64,000 nt of DNA from Claveliimonas acetigenes (GCF_025567385.1 NZ_JAOQJU010000002.1:62001-126000); one strand, 5' to 3'; shown: positions 44,375-53,918, counted from the stretch's first letter. Notes: a model not told the origin generated them from the letters alone. Made by a program: numbers and translations.

Positions 44375-44791
44375 TTATTCCTCCAGCATAGATGTACAAT
44401 TCGGACATCTTGTGGCATCAATTGCAATCTCCGTCTTACAGAAGGGACAGATTTTCGTTGTTGCCGCTTCCACAGCCTCTTCCTTTTTAGAAAATTTAGC
44501 CGCTGCTGTATTCATTGCCTTTACAATCAGAAAGACAACAACTGCCATAATCAGGAAATTCACAACTGCTGTAATGAACTTTCCGTAATTCAGTGTTACC
44601 TCACCCAGAATATTCACACTCAACGAGTCAAAATTCTTACCACCAAACAAACCGATAATAGGACTTAAAATATCTTCTACAAGTGATGTTACAATCGAAG
44701 TGAATGCACCACCGATAATTACGCCGACCGCCATATCCATCACATTGCCGCGATTGATAAATGCTTTAAATTCTTCTATAAATTTCTTCAT
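44375..44791 (-). CDS. mscL: large-conductance mechanosensitive channel with zinc-ribbon tail
   Basis: 138 residues. FIEEFKAFINRGNVMDMAVGVIIG and two membrane helices (about 15-45 and 72-95) identify MscL, the emergency osmotic release channel. In place of the usual short helical tail, the cytoplasmic C-terminus has Cys115/118 and Cys129/132 in a CPFC-CPNC zinc-ribbon pattern. Similar tails occur in related Clostridia. Located 19 bases after carB. Confidence 0.93.
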   Translation of the reverse strand: MKKFIEEFKAFINRGNVMDMAVGVIIGGAFTSIVTSLVEDILSPIIGLFGGKNFDSLSVNILGEVTLNYGKFITAVVNFLIMAVVVFLIVKAMNTAAAKFSKKEEAVEAATTKICPFCKTEIAIDATRCPNCTSMLEE

Positions 44792-44810
44792 CTTTCGTTC
44801 TCCTTGCTAT

Positions 44811-47800
44811 CTATTTTTCCTTTATCTCGGCATGTAATTCCTGGAGGGATTTCACTTCTCCGCAGCCTTGTTTTTTCATGGATTTAATGCCGCTTACAGT
44901 TGCTTTCGCCGCGGCAATTGTTGTCATATACGGAATCTTTTTCTTAATTGCCGCCTTACGAAGATAGCTGTCATCTTCTTTTCGTTCCTGTCCGATTGGT
45001 GTATTTACAATCAAATCAATCTTACCATTTGTAATCAGATCCAGCATATTTGGTCTGCCTTCCTGAAGCTTATTTACCATTTCAGCTTCGATTCCGGCTT
45101 CGCGGATTAACTCACAAGTATGTCTGGATGCAATAATCGTAAATCCTGTCTCAGCAAATTCTTTTGCCACCTCCACAATTTCCGGTTTGTCTTTATCGTT
45201 GACAGAAAGTAAGACGGTTCCTTTAAGCGGCAGCTTCTTCTGAGTTGCCTCCTGCGCTTTGTAAAATGCCTCCCCGTAGAACCTGGAAAGTCCCAGAACT
45301 TCTCCTGTAGAGCGCATTTCCGGCCCAAGTACCGGATCTACCTCCTGGAACATATTAAATGGAAAAACAGCTTCCTTCACGCCATAATATGGAATATTCT
45401 GTTCTTTAAGCTGCGGAACCGGAGAAGGCTTTCCTGTTAATTCAGATGTGACAATGTCAATCGCCAGCGGCACCATCCGTATATTACATACTTTAGATAC
45501 CAATGGAACTGTTCTGGAAGCTCTTGGATTCGCTTCCAGAACATACACTTTGCCATTCTCGATGGCATACTGCATATTCATAAGCCCCTGCACATGCATT
45601 TCTTCGGCAATCTTTCTAGTATATTCCTTTATCGTCTCCAGGTTCTCTTTTGAAATATATTTGGACGGAATGATACATGCAGAGTCACCGGAATGAACAC
45701 CGGCAAGCTCAATATGTTCCATAACTGCCGGAACGAATGCATGGGTTCCATCGCTAATAGCGTCAGCTTCACACTCTGTGGCATGTCCAAGGAAACGGTC
45801 AATCAGAATCGGTCTGTCCGGTGTCACGCCCACTGCCGCATTCATATATCCAACCATGCTGTCCGCATCATATACAACTTCCATCCCTCTTCCGCCAAGC
45901 ACGTAAGATGGACGAACCATGACCGGATAACCGATTTCTTCTGCAATCTGCAGTGCTTCTTCCACATTGACAGCCATTCCCGATTCGGGCATAGGGATTT
46001 CCAACTTATCCATCATGGCACGGAACTGATCTCTGTCCTCTGCAAGATCAATCACAGAAGGAGAGGTTCCCAGGATTTTCACTCCGTTTTTCTCCAGGTC
46101 AGAAGCAAGGTTCAGCGGTGTCTGCCCTCCAAACTGCGCAATTACGCCTACCGGCTTTTCTTTTTTATAAATGCTCAGTACATCTTCCAGCGTCAGCGGT
46201 TCAAAATAAAGCTTGTCAGATGTATCATAGTCGGTAGATACGGTCTCTGGATTACAGTTCACGATAATTGTCTCAAATCCCAACTTCTTAAGTGCTAATG
46301 ATGCATGTACACAGCAATAATCGAACTCAATCCCCTGGCCGATACGGTTCGGGCCGCCGCCAAGGATCATGATCTTCGGCTTGCTCTCCTTTACCGGATT
46401 CTGATCCGGTGCATTGTAAGTAGAATAATAATAGGCGCTGTCCTTTGTTCCGCTGACGTGCACACCCTCCCAGGCTTCTTCCATACCCAGTGCAATTCGT
46501 CTCTCCCTCACTGCATCTTCCGGTATATCAAGAATCTGACTTAAATATTTATCAGAAAACCCATTCTTCTTTGCTGTAATCAAAGCTTCATCAGACGGAA
46601 GGCCGCCCCGGAATGCAGCGAGCGCTTCTTCTTCCTCTACCAATTCCTTCATCTGTTCAATGAAATAATGTTTTACCTTCGTAATTTCATGAATCTCATC
46701 TACGGATGCCCCTTTCCTGAGTGCTTCATACATAATAAAATGCCGTTCACTGGAAGGTGTAATCAACAATTTTAACAGTTCTTCCTTTGATTTCTGATCG
46801 AAATCCTTAGCGTGTCCCAGTCCATAGCGTCCGGTTTCAAGACTGCGGATTGCCTTCTGAAATGCTTCCTTGTAAGTCTTACCGATACTCATAACCTCTC
46901 CGACAGCACGCATCTGGGTTCCCAGCTTGTCTTCCACTCCTTTAAACTTCTCAAATGCCCATCTGGCGAATTTAATTACTACATAATCACCATCCGGAAC
47001 ATATTTGTCAAGCGTACCATATTTTCCACACGGTATCTCATCCAGCGTAAGTCCGGCTGCCAGCATTGCGGATACAAGAGCAATCGGGAATCCGGTTGCC
47101 TTAGAAGCCAAAGCAGAAGAACGGGACGTCCTTGGATTGATTTCAATAATAATATCCCTATCCGTCTTCGGGTCATGTGCCCACTGCACATTGGTTCCCC
47201 CGATTACCTGGATAGACTCAACAATCTTATATGATTTCTCCTGCAGCCGTTTCTGGACTTCTTCGGAAATCGTGAGCATCGGCGCAGAACAAAAAGAATC
47301 GCCTGTGTGGACGCCAAGAGGGTCCATATTCTCAATAAAACATACGGTAATCATATTATTGTTGGCATCACGTACGACTTCCAGTTCCAACTCTTCCCAT
47401 CCGAGAATAGATTCTTCTACAAGCACCTGTCCCACAAGGCTTGCCTGCAGCCCACGGGCACAGACTGTCTTTAATTCTTCTACATTATAGACCAAGCCGC
47501 CGCCGGAACCGCCCATAGTATATGCCGGGCGGAGTACCACCGGATATCCCAGTTTGTCAGCAATCGCCAATGCCTCTTCTACAGAATAAGCAACCTCACT
47601 TTTTGCCATCTCAATTCCAAGACTTTCCATCGTATGCTTGAATTCAATTCTGTCTTCTCCACGTTCAATAGCGTCTACCTGCACACCGATAACCTTAACC
47701 TGATACTTGTCCAGAATCCCTTTCTGTGAAAGTTCCGAACACAAATTAAGACCGGACTGCCCTCCAAGATTCGGCAATAACGCATCTGGTCTTTCTTTTG

Positions 47801-48035
47801 CGATAATCTGTTCAATTCTCTCCACATTCAACGGTTCAATATAGGTAACATCTGCAATCTCCGGATCGGTCATAATAGTTGCCGGATTGGAATTAACTAA
47901 TATAATCTCATACCCTAAATTCCTAAGTGCTTTACATGCCTGTGTTCCGGAATAATCAAATTCACATGCCTGCCCTATAATAATCGGTCCAGAACCAATA
48001 ATCAGTACTTTATGGATATCTTTTCTCTTAGACAT
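44811..48035 (-). CDS. carB: carbamoyl-phosphate synthase large subunit
   Basis: 1,074 residues, full length. Two ATP-grasp halves (KVLIIGSGPIIIGQACEFDYSG and MILGGGPNRIGQGIEFDYCC), an oligomerisation domain and a C-terminal allosteric MGS-like domain. Makes carbamoyl phosphate for arginine and pyrimidines. ATG 48035 follows AGGAGGATTTGAG. The small subunit carA is not adjacent and not in this window. It has its own promoter just upstream. Confidence 0.97.
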   Translation of the reverse strand: MSKRKDIHKVLIIGSGPIIIGQACEFDYSGTQACKALRNLGYEIILVNSNPATIMTDPEIADVTYIEPLNVERIEQIIAKERPDALLPNLGGQSGLNLCSELSQKGILDKYQVKVIGVQVDAIERGEDRIEFKHTMESLGIEMAKSEVAYSVEEALAIADKLGYPVVLRPAYTMGGSGGGLVYNVEELKTVCARGLQASLVGQVLVEESILGWEELELEVVRDANNNMITVCFIENMDPLGVHTGDSFCSAPMLTISEEVQKRLQEKSYKIVESIQVIGGTNVQWAHDPKTDRDIIIEINPRTSRSSALASKATGFPIALVSAMLAAGLTLDEIPCGKYGTLDKYVPDGDYVVIKFARWAFEKFKGVEDKLGTQMRAVGEVMSIGKTYKEAFQKAIRSLETGRYGLGHAKDFDQKSKEELLKLLITPSSERHFIMYEALRKGASVDEIHEITKVKHYFIEQMKELVEEEEALAAFRGGLPSDEALITAKKNGFSDKYLSQILDIPEDAVRERRIALGMEEAWEGVHVSGTKDSAYYYSTYNAPDQNPVKESKPKIMILGGGPNRIGQGIEFDYCCVHASLALKKLGFETIIVNCNPETVSTDYDTSDKLYFEPLTLEDVLSIYKKEKPVGVIAQFGGQTPLNLASDLEKNGVKILGTSPSVIDLAEDRDQFRAMMDKLEIPMPESGMAVNVEEALQIAEEIGYPVMVRPSYVLGGRGMEVVYDADSMVGYMNAAVGVTPDRPILIDRFLGHATECEADAISDGTHAFVPAVMEHIELAGVHSGDSACIIPSKYISKENLETIKEYTRKIAEEMHVQGLMNMQYAIENGKVYVLEANPRASRTVPLVSKVCNIRMVPLAIDIVTSELTGKPSPVPQLKEQNIPYYGVKEAVFPFNMFQEVDPVLGPEMRSTGEVLGLSRFYGEAFYKAQEATQKKLPLKGTVLLSVNDKDKPEIVEVAKEFAETGFTIIASRHTCELIREAGIEAEMVNKLQEGRPNMLDLITNGKIDLIVNTPIGQERKEDDSYLRKAAIKKKIPYMTTIAAAKATVSGIKSMKKQGCGEVKSLQELHAEIKEK

Positions 48036-48079
48036 CTCAAATCCTCCTGTTTGTACTTTTTTCAAATCCATTTTAAAAT

Positions 48080-48124
48080 ATTATACACGAAAAAAGACAG
48101 GCTAGCAATGGTGCAGCCTATCTT
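48080..48124 (-). promoter_or_regulatory. carB promoter overlapping the DUF1284 terminator
   Basis: On the minus strand TTGCTA (48103-48108) and TATAAT (48080-48085) have a 17-base spacer. The same DNA contains a terminator: AAGATAGGCT pairs with AGCCTGTCTT (48094-48124), followed by six T, ending the bioY-DUF1284 transcript. The -35 lies in the terminator loop. The leader is too short for a PyrR attenuator. Confidence 0.65.
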
Positions 48125-48509
48125 TTAAAATTTTTTCTCTACATGCACTTACCGGATACCAGCCGCAGCCTTCGCAGATATCGGCCAGTATTTCCGGTGT
48201 TATTTTACTTTGGATTTCTGTTACAATATCCTGGTAAATGTACTCTTGTTCCTTCAAATCAAAGTACGCTACAATCTTGCGATCAAATTTTGTTACTTTA
48301 TCATCTGTCCGGCACAAGCCTTCTGCCAGCATGTTGGGGCAACAACGGCATAAATCATCGGTGGAAAAAACAAGCCTGATTTTCACCGGCTCGTGGCTTC
48401 GTAAGCGTGCGGTAATCTGATTCATATTCTCCACAAATTCTTTACTGTATCCATTTCCCTGATAGCCCTGCGTACAAAGCAGATGATGCGGCCTTAACTT
48501 TATGTCCAT
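48102..48509 (-). CDS. DUF1284 cysteine-rich protein
   Basis: 135 residues with about ten Cys. LRPHHLLCTQGYQGNGYS at the N-terminus and DLCRCCPN, CEGCGWYPVSAC later match the DUF1284 family, which may bind a metal or iron-sulfur cluster. Function unknown. Its start overlaps the end of bioY by 10 bases, so the two are translated together under the BirA-type operator. Confidence 0.82.
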   Translation of the reverse strand: MDIKLRPHHLLCTQGYQGNGYSKEFVENMNQITARLRSHEPVKIRLVFSTDDLCRCCPNMLAEGLCRTDDKVTKFDRKIVAYFDLKEQEYIYQDIVTEIQSKITPEILADICEGCGWYPVSACREKILKDRLHHC

Positions 48510-49048
48510 TGCAGCGCTGCTCCCAGTCTTCTTTGTATCTGTAATCCAAGAACAGAAGCGACTGCAGCCTTAATAATCGCAGTCGGAATGAAAGGAAGAA
48601 CGCAGGCCGTAATTCCTGTTATAACCGGACTCTGTGTCACAATACAGAACATTGCCACGCCAACCACATAGTTTGACACCGTTCCCAAAATCAGGAAAAG
48701 TAAAAACATTCCTTTTTTCTTCTTTAATTCAACGCCTAGACCTATTAAAAATGCCATAATTGGAAAAGAAATCAAAAATCCGCCTGTCGGTCCGATCAGG
48801 TTCTGCGCGCCGCCGCTGAAACCGGCAAAAACAGGGACTCCCACCGCTCCCAGCAGGAGATAAACAATTGCGGAAAGCGCCCCGCGTTTTGACCCCAGGA
48901 CAATTCCCGCCAGAGTTATGGCAAATGTCTGCATTGTCATGGGAACCCCAAGCGGCATCGGAATTGAAATCTGTGCCATTACAGCAATTAGTGCGGTCAT
49001 AATCGCAATACTGCATATATCCTGAATAGAAATTTTAGATTTTTGCAT
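48500..49048 (-). CDS. bioY: biotin ECF transporter S component BioY
   Basis: 182 residues, six membrane helices. GVPMTMQTFAITLAGIVLGSKRG and GPTGGFLISFP are BioY signatures. The protein takes up biotin, alone or with the shared ECF energising module, whose genes are not in the window. The upstream region carries a BirA operator on the promoter, so expression should rise when biotin is scarce. Confidence 0.95.
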   Translation of the reverse strand: MQKSKISIQDICSIAIMTALIAVMAQISIPMPLGVPMTMQTFAITLAGIVLGSKRGALSAIVYLLLGAVGVPVFAGFSGGAQNLIGPTGGFLISFPIMAFLIGLGVELKKKKGMFLLFLILGTVSNYVVGVAMFCIVTQSPVITGITACVLPFIPTAIIKAAVASVLGLQIQRRLGAALQWT

Positions 49049-49083
49049 TGTTTTATTCCTCCTTGATTATTGAATCTTTTCCA

Positions 49084-49145
49084 AGTATAAATGCAAAAAT
49101 GCCAATTGTCAACCTTTATCAAGAAAAAGTTTACAATTGGCATTT
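49084..49145 (-). promoter_or_regulatory. BirA operator and promoter of bioY
   Basis: A 13-bp perfect inverted repeat (49097-49109 and 49133-49145) surrounds TTGTAAAC-N15-GTTGACAA on the minus strand, the spacing known for Bacillota biotin repressor sites. The promoter TTGACA (49107-49112) and TATACT (49084-49089), spaced 17, overlaps the downstream half-site. The same repeat followed by a T-run could also end the GH25 gene transcript. Confidence 0.85.
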
Positions 49146-49159
49146 CATTCTATCAGCGA

Positions 49160-50644
49160 TTATTGCTCATAGTATTGCATGAAACGCATAATAATCGTTG
49201 CACATTCTGCACGGTTTGTATGATCCTGCGGCGCGATCAGACCATCTTTTCCGGTAATAATTCCGGTTCCGATACACCATTTAATAGCATCTTTGGCAAA
49301 ATCATTTACCTTATCACCATCTGCAAAGGAATCCAGCTCACCAACTTCTGATACATCATACCCCTTGTACAGTGCATAACGGTACATCATCGTCGCCATC
49401 TGTTCGCGGGTTATATCATCAGCCACGCCAAACAATTTTGTATCATCATATCCTGTTATGATTCCCTCGCTGTTTGCCCAAAGAACCGCCTGCATATACC
49501 ATGTTCCTGCCTTTACATCCGGAAAAACATCGCTGTAAGTTGTTACCGGCTTCCCTTCAAAGCGGTGGATAATGACAGCAAACTGTGCTCTGGCGAGAAT
49601 TTGGTCCGGTCCAAAAACAGTCTCTTCAAGGCCTTTCATTAATCCTTTGTTATAAACATAAGAAACCGCATCCGCATACCACGAATCAGCTGTTACATCC
49701 TGAAAAGGACCTATGTATCCATGGTCATTCGGATAACCAATCTGCCAGTTCATATCACAAGCGCCGGTAATTCCATCCACTTTACCACTGGAAGTAAACT
49801 GCCACATAGTATAGTCTCCTTTATAATTACAGGTCGTATAATACTGTGCAACCCATTTATACCAGTTGTCAAAGCACTCATCTGTCAGATAGTTATTCCA
49901 CCAGTTCAAATTCGCATAGACGCCCACCGGATAACCCGCATCTTCAATGATGCCGCAGAAAGTCTTTGCAATCTCAGCCAGGTCAGCGCCAAGGGTCGAG
50001 TTGTCTTCCATATCATAGAATACGGGATAAGACAGATTATGTCCTTCAATCAGCCTTAATACATGCTCTGCCTCGCTTTTCGCACGCTCCACACTATCTG
50101 CATAGGAATAGATATAGACCCCATAAGGAATGCCAAGACGTTCACATTCGCTGACATTTCTTTCCCATGTCAAGTCATCCTGTGAAGTATAATTCATACC
50201 CCAGCCACAGCGGATGATTGCGAAATCCACGCCGTCAGCTTTTACTTTTTCCCAGTCAATATCAATGGGAGTCTTGTCCGTCTCGTGATTGTGAATACCG
50301 CTATTATGTTCACTCACGTCAATTCCCAGACGTGTTCCCTCAGGATGTGTAGGAGTCTCCGTTGCCTGAATAGAAATCGTATCGTCAGGAAGCGCGTCCT
50401 CGGTCTCATCTATTCTCTCACCATCCTGGTATCTCCAATTGTCTTCCGTCATTTCTGCATCAGGACTTTCGGTTTCTTCTTCATCCAGCGGCATCAGATC
50501 CAGATTTTCCGCTTCTGTCACATTCTGTCCGGCCGCTGTATTCTCGTCTTCTGCGGCATCTGCACGGACATACAGTACATTAAAAGATAACATGACGCAC
50601 AGCAAAAAGCATGTTATCCTTTTTGCAGCTTTTGTTAATTTCAT
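49160..50644 (-). CDS. secreted GH25 muramidase with three SLH domains
   Basis: 494 residues. Signal peptide (1-31), acidic linker (32-100), GH25 lysozyme domain (about 105-305) with Asp109 (GIDVSEHN) and Asp211/Glu213 (FYDMED) at the expected catalytic positions, and three SLH modules (about 313-370, 373-432, 437-494). GH25 enzymes cut beta-1,4 bonds in peptidoglycan; the SLH part would hold it on the cell surface. Shares its SLH type with two other genes in this window. Confidence 0.92.
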   Translation of the reverse strand: MKLTKAAKRITCFLLCVMLSFNVLYVRADAAEDENTAAGQNVTEAENLDLMPLDEEETESPDAEMTEDNWRYQDGERIDETEDALPDDTISIQATETPTHPEGTRLGIDVSEHNSGIHNHETDKTPIDIDWEKVKADGVDFAIIRCGWGMNYTSQDDLTWERNVSECERLGIPYGVYIYSYADSVERAKSEAEHVLRLIEGHNLSYPVFYDMEDNSTLGADLAEIAKTFCGIIEDAGYPVGVYANLNWWNNYLTDECFDNWYKWVAQYYTTCNYKGDYTMWQFTSSGKVDGITGACDMNWQIGYPNDHGYIGPFQDVTADSWYADAVSYVYNKGLMKGLEETVFGPDQILARAQFAVIIHRFEGKPVTTYSDVFPDVKAGTWYMQAVLWANSEGIITGYDDTKLFGVADDITREQMATMMYRYALYKGYDVSEVGELDSFADGDKVNDFAKDAIKWCIGTGIITGKDGLIAPQDHTNRAECATIIMRFMQYYEQ

Positions 50645-50678
50645 TATCTACCTCCTTTATACAACGCAACGCGCAAAA

Positions 50679-50728
50679 AAGTTATTTGTAACTTAATCTA
50701 TTATACGCTAAGTATCCGCATATTTCAA
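50679..50728 (-). promoter_or_regulatory. promoter and leader hairpin of the GH25-SLH gene
   Basis: Minus-strand TTGAAA (50723-50728) and TATAAT (50700-50705) are 17 bases apart. Immediately downstream AAGTTA pairs with TAACTT (50679-50694) and is followed by six T, resembling a small terminator in the 5' leader before the AAAGGAGG ribosome site. Confidence 0.65.
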
Positions 50729-50754
50729 CTTATAACCTGCTTTACCATATTTTT

Positions 50755-51483
50755 CTATTGAGCTCCCAGTTTCTGTTTTGCATTTTCCACCCGCTCTTTT
50801 GTAGGAGGATTTATCCCTTCCAACGGATACTCCATGCCAAGTTCTTTCCATTTGAAAGTACCAAGCGTATGGTATGGAAGCACTTCTACTTTTTCTACAT
50901 TAGAAAGTCCGGATATGAAATCGTGCAGCCGTTCCAAATACTCATCCTTGTCGCTTCTCTCCGGCACAAGAACGTGGCGGATCCATACCGGTTTCCCGAT
51001 ATCGGACAAATATTTCGCCATATCCAATATGTTTTGATTGCTATGACCGGTCAGAATCTTATGCTGCTCATCATCAATTTGTTTAATATCCAGAAGTATC
51101 AGATCTGTATACTTCATTAATTCTTTGAATTTATCGAAGAAAGGTTCTTCTCTTGTAAATGGATTACCGCTTGTATCTAAGGTGGTATGTATCCCCGCTT
51201 CCTTGGCTTTCCGGAATAATTCTATCAGAAAATCAATCTGTAGAAGCGGTTCTCCCCCACTTACTGTAATACCGCCCTTACTTCCCCAGTAAGCGCGGTA
51301 TTTCATAGCTTTATCCAGCAGTTCATCCGCTGTGTACTGCGTGCCGGACTGCATCTTCCAGGTGTCTGGATTATGACAGAACTGGCAGCGCATGGCACAG
51401 CCGGAAGTGAAGATTACAAAACGGACACCCGGTCCATCTACAGAGCCAAAACTTTCTAAAGAATGAATATATCCTTTTGTCAT
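50755..51483 (-). CDS. pflA: pyruvate formate-lyase activating enzyme
   Basis: 242 residues, radical SAM enzyme that makes the glycyl radical on PflB. The cluster motif CAMRCQFCHNPDTW is in the PFL-AE form, with GGITVSGGEPLLQ and HTTLDTSG following. Lies 33 bases after pflB on the same strand, the standard pair. Confidence 0.97.
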   Translation of the reverse strand: MTKGYIHSLESFGSVDGPGVRFVIFTSGCAMRCQFCHNPDTWKMQSGTQYTADELLDKAMKYRAYWGSKGGITVSGGEPLLQIDFLIELFRKAKEAGIHTTLDTSGNPFTREEPFFDKFKELMKYTDLILLDIKQIDDEQHKILTGHSNQNILDMAKYLSDIGKPVWIRHVLVPERSDKDEYLERLHDFISGLSNVEKVEVLPYHTLGTFKWKELGMEYPLEGINPPTKERVENAKQKLGAQ

Positions 51484-51516
51484 CGTTTAAGCTCCTTTTA
51501 TCTACTTAATAATCAA

Positions 51517-53769
51517 TTACATCGTACCATGGCAGGTTCTTGAAATAACATCCATCTGCTGTTCGCGTGTCAGGTCGATAAATTTAACAGCATATCCGGA
51601 AACACGAATCGTAAAGTTAGCATATTCCGGCTTCTCTGGATGTTCCATAGCATCAATCAGCTTTTCTGTACCAAATACATTTACATTCAAATGATGTGCG
51701 CCCTTCTTGAAATAGCCGTCCATAACTGTAACAAGATTGTTGGTACGTTCTTCATCATTATGTCCCAGTGCATCCGGGCTGATTGTCTGTGTATTAGAAA
51801 TACCATCCAGTGCCAGTTCATATGGCAGTTTTGCCACAGAATTCAGGGACGCAAGCAGACCGTTCTTCTCTGCTCCATAAGATGGGTTTGCACCCGGTGA
51901 CAATGGTTCTCCGGCTTTTCTTCCATCCGGAAGCGTTCCTGTTGCCTTACCATATACTACGTTAGAAGTAATAGTAAGAATAGAGGTTGTAGGTTCAGAA
52001 TCCCTGTATGTATGGCATTTGCTCAGTTTGTGCATAAATGTCTTAAGAATCCAGATTGCAATATCATCTGCACGGTCATCATCATTACCATATCTTGGGA
52101 AGTCTCCTTCCGGCTCAAACCCTACAGCAAGGCCATCTTCGTCACGGATTACTTTAACCTTTGTATACTTAATTGCGCTCAGAGAATCTACTACATGTGA
52201 AAAGCCTGCAATACCTGTTGCGAAGGTACGTCTTACATTGGTATCAATAAGAGCCATTTCTGCTGCTTCATAATAGTATTTATCATGCATATAATGAATC
52301 ATGTTCAGGGTATCTACATAGAGCTTAGATAACCATTCCATCATATCATCGTATTTCTCCATTACTTCATCATAATCAAGATATTCCGATGTAATCGGCT
52401 TGTAAGCCGGACCTACCTGCTGCTTGGTTTTTTCATCAACACCGCCATTAATTGCGTACAACAGGCATTTTGCAAGGTTCGCACGTGCTCCGAAGAACTG
52501 GATCTCCTTACCGGTCTGCGTAGCAGATACACAGCAGCAGATACTATAGTCATCTCCCCATACCGGGCGCATTACGTCATCATTCTCATACTGGATGGAA
52601 CTTGTTGTCACAGAAATATGCGCTGCATATTTTCTGAAGTTCTCAGGCAATCTTTCTGAATAAAGAACCGTCAGGTTCGGCTCCGGTGACGGACCCATGT
52701 TCTCCAGTGTATGAAGGAAACGGAAATCGTTCTTTGTTACCATAGAACGTCCATCCTGCCCAAGTCCTGCGACCTCCAGAGTTGCCCAAACCGGGTCACC
52801 TGAGAATAATTCATTGTAGGATGGGATTCTTGCGAATTTAACCATACGGAACTTCATAACCATGTGGTCAATCAACTCCTGAGCCTCTGCCTCTGTAATG
52901 GTTCCATTCTTTAAGTCTCTTTCAATATAAATATCAAGGAATGTGGAGACACGGCCAACACTCATTGCAGCGCCATTCTGGGTCTTAATCGCAGCAAGAT
53001 ATCCGAAATACAGCCACTGAGCTGCTTCTCTCGCATCCTTTGCAGGCTGTGAAATATCAAACCCATATACAGAAGCCATTACCTTCATATCCTGCAGTGC
53101 ACGAATCTGATCTGCTACTTCTTCACGAAGGCGGAAATCGGTTCCTTTCATACCGTGTCTTGCATAACGCTCAAAGTCATAATGCTTCTTCTCAATCAGG
53201 AAATCAATACCATAAAGAGCAACACGGCGGTAATCGCCAACGATACGTCCGCGGCCATATGTATCCGGAAGTCCTGTGATAATCTTATTGTGACGTGCTT
53301 TCTTCATCTCCGGTGTATAGATATCAAACACACCCTGATTATGTGTTTTGTGATATTTTGTAAAAATCTCATGCAGTTTTTCACTTGGCTGATACCCATA
53401 AGTTGTACAAGCCTGTTCTGCCATCTTAATACCACCATAAGGCATGAAAGCTCTCTTAAGCGGTTTATCAGTCTGAAGGCCGACAATTTTTTCAAGATCC
53501 TTCAACTCTTCACTGATATATCCCGGGCCATAAGCAGTAAGACCGGAAACAATCTCTGTCTCCATATCAAGTACGCCGCCTTTTGCACGTTCTTCCTTCT
53601 GAAGCTCCTGCAGCTTGCCCCATAATTTTTCTGTTCCCTCTGTCGGTCCTTCCAGGAAAGATTCATCACCATCATACGGCGTGTAGTTATTCTGAATAAA
53701 ATCACGAACATCTACGGAACTTTTCCAGTTTCTTCCGGTAAATCCTGCCCACTGTTCAAACTGTGCCAT
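51517..53769 (-). CDS. pflB: formate C-acetyltransferase (pyruvate formate-lyase)
   Basis: 750 residues. Converts pyruvate and CoA to acetyl-CoA and formate in anaerobic energy metabolism. The radical Gly725 lies in RVSGYAV, the catalytic cysteines in SICCCVSATQTGKE. N-terminus WAGFTGRNWK is typical. SD AAAGGAG precedes the ATG. Cotranscribed with pflA. Confidence 0.98.
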   Translation of the reverse strand: MAQFEQWAGFTGRNWKSSVDVRDFIQNNYTPYDGDESFLEGPTEGTEKLWGKLQELQKEERAKGGVLDMETEIVSGLTAYGPGYISEELKDLEKIVGLQTDKPLKRAFMPYGGIKMAEQACTTYGYQPSEKLHEIFTKYHKTHNQGVFDIYTPEMKKARHNKIITGLPDTYGRGRIVGDYRRVALYGIDFLIEKKHYDFERYARHGMKGTDFRLREEVADQIRALQDMKVMASVYGFDISQPAKDAREAAQWLYFGYLAAIKTQNGAAMSVGRVSTFLDIYIERDLKNGTITEAEAQELIDHMVMKFRMVKFARIPSYNELFSGDPVWATLEVAGLGQDGRSMVTKNDFRFLHTLENMGPSPEPNLTVLYSERLPENFRKYAAHISVTTSSIQYENDDVMRPVWGDDYSICCCVSATQTGKEIQFFGARANLAKCLLYAINGGVDEKTKQQVGPAYKPITSEYLDYDEVMEKYDDMMEWLSKLYVDTLNMIHYMHDKYYYEAAEMALIDTNVRRTFATGIAGFSHVVDSLSAIKYTKVKVIRDEDGLAVGFEPEGDFPRYGNDDDRADDIAIWILKTFMHKLSKCHTYRDSEPTTSILTITSNVVYGKATGTLPDGRKAGEPLSPGANPSYGAEKNGLLASLNSVAKLPYELALDGISNTQTISPDALGHNDEERTNNLVTVMDGYFKKGAHHLNVNVFGTEKLIDAMEHPEKPEYANFTIRVSGYAVKFIDLTREQQMDVISRTCHGTM

Positions 53770-53810
53770 CTTTCATTCTCCTTTGTTCTTATAATTTCTT
53801 TGACTCGCAC

Positions 53811-53875
53811 AGTATAACACTTCGTTATAAAAATAGCAAGGGTTTAAATGAAAACCGTTCTCATTTAAGCCCTTG
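53811..53875 (-). promoter_or_regulatory. pflB promoter, preceded by terminator of the VanZ gene
   Basis: TTGCTA (53834-53839) and TATACT (53811-53816), spaced 17 on the minus strand, form the promoter. A long hairpin CAAGGGCTTAAATGA paired with TCATTTAAACCCTTG (53837-53875) lies directly upstream and probably ends the preceding transcript; the -35 overlaps its edge. Confidence 0.7.
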
Positions 53876-53918
53876 TACTTAATTTTATGCAATCCGCCTC
53901 ACTTCGTTTTCTTTCCAT

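Noticed and set aside
45693..46298. Long open frame (about 200 codons) on the plus strand opposite carB
   Set aside because: It is the shadow of carB on the other strand, has no start signal or recognisable domain, and carB is a full, well-conserved gene.
48036..48101. Possible PyrR attenuator ahead of carB
   Set aside because: The leader from the proposed promoter is only about 45 bases and has no antiterminator/terminator pair of its own.
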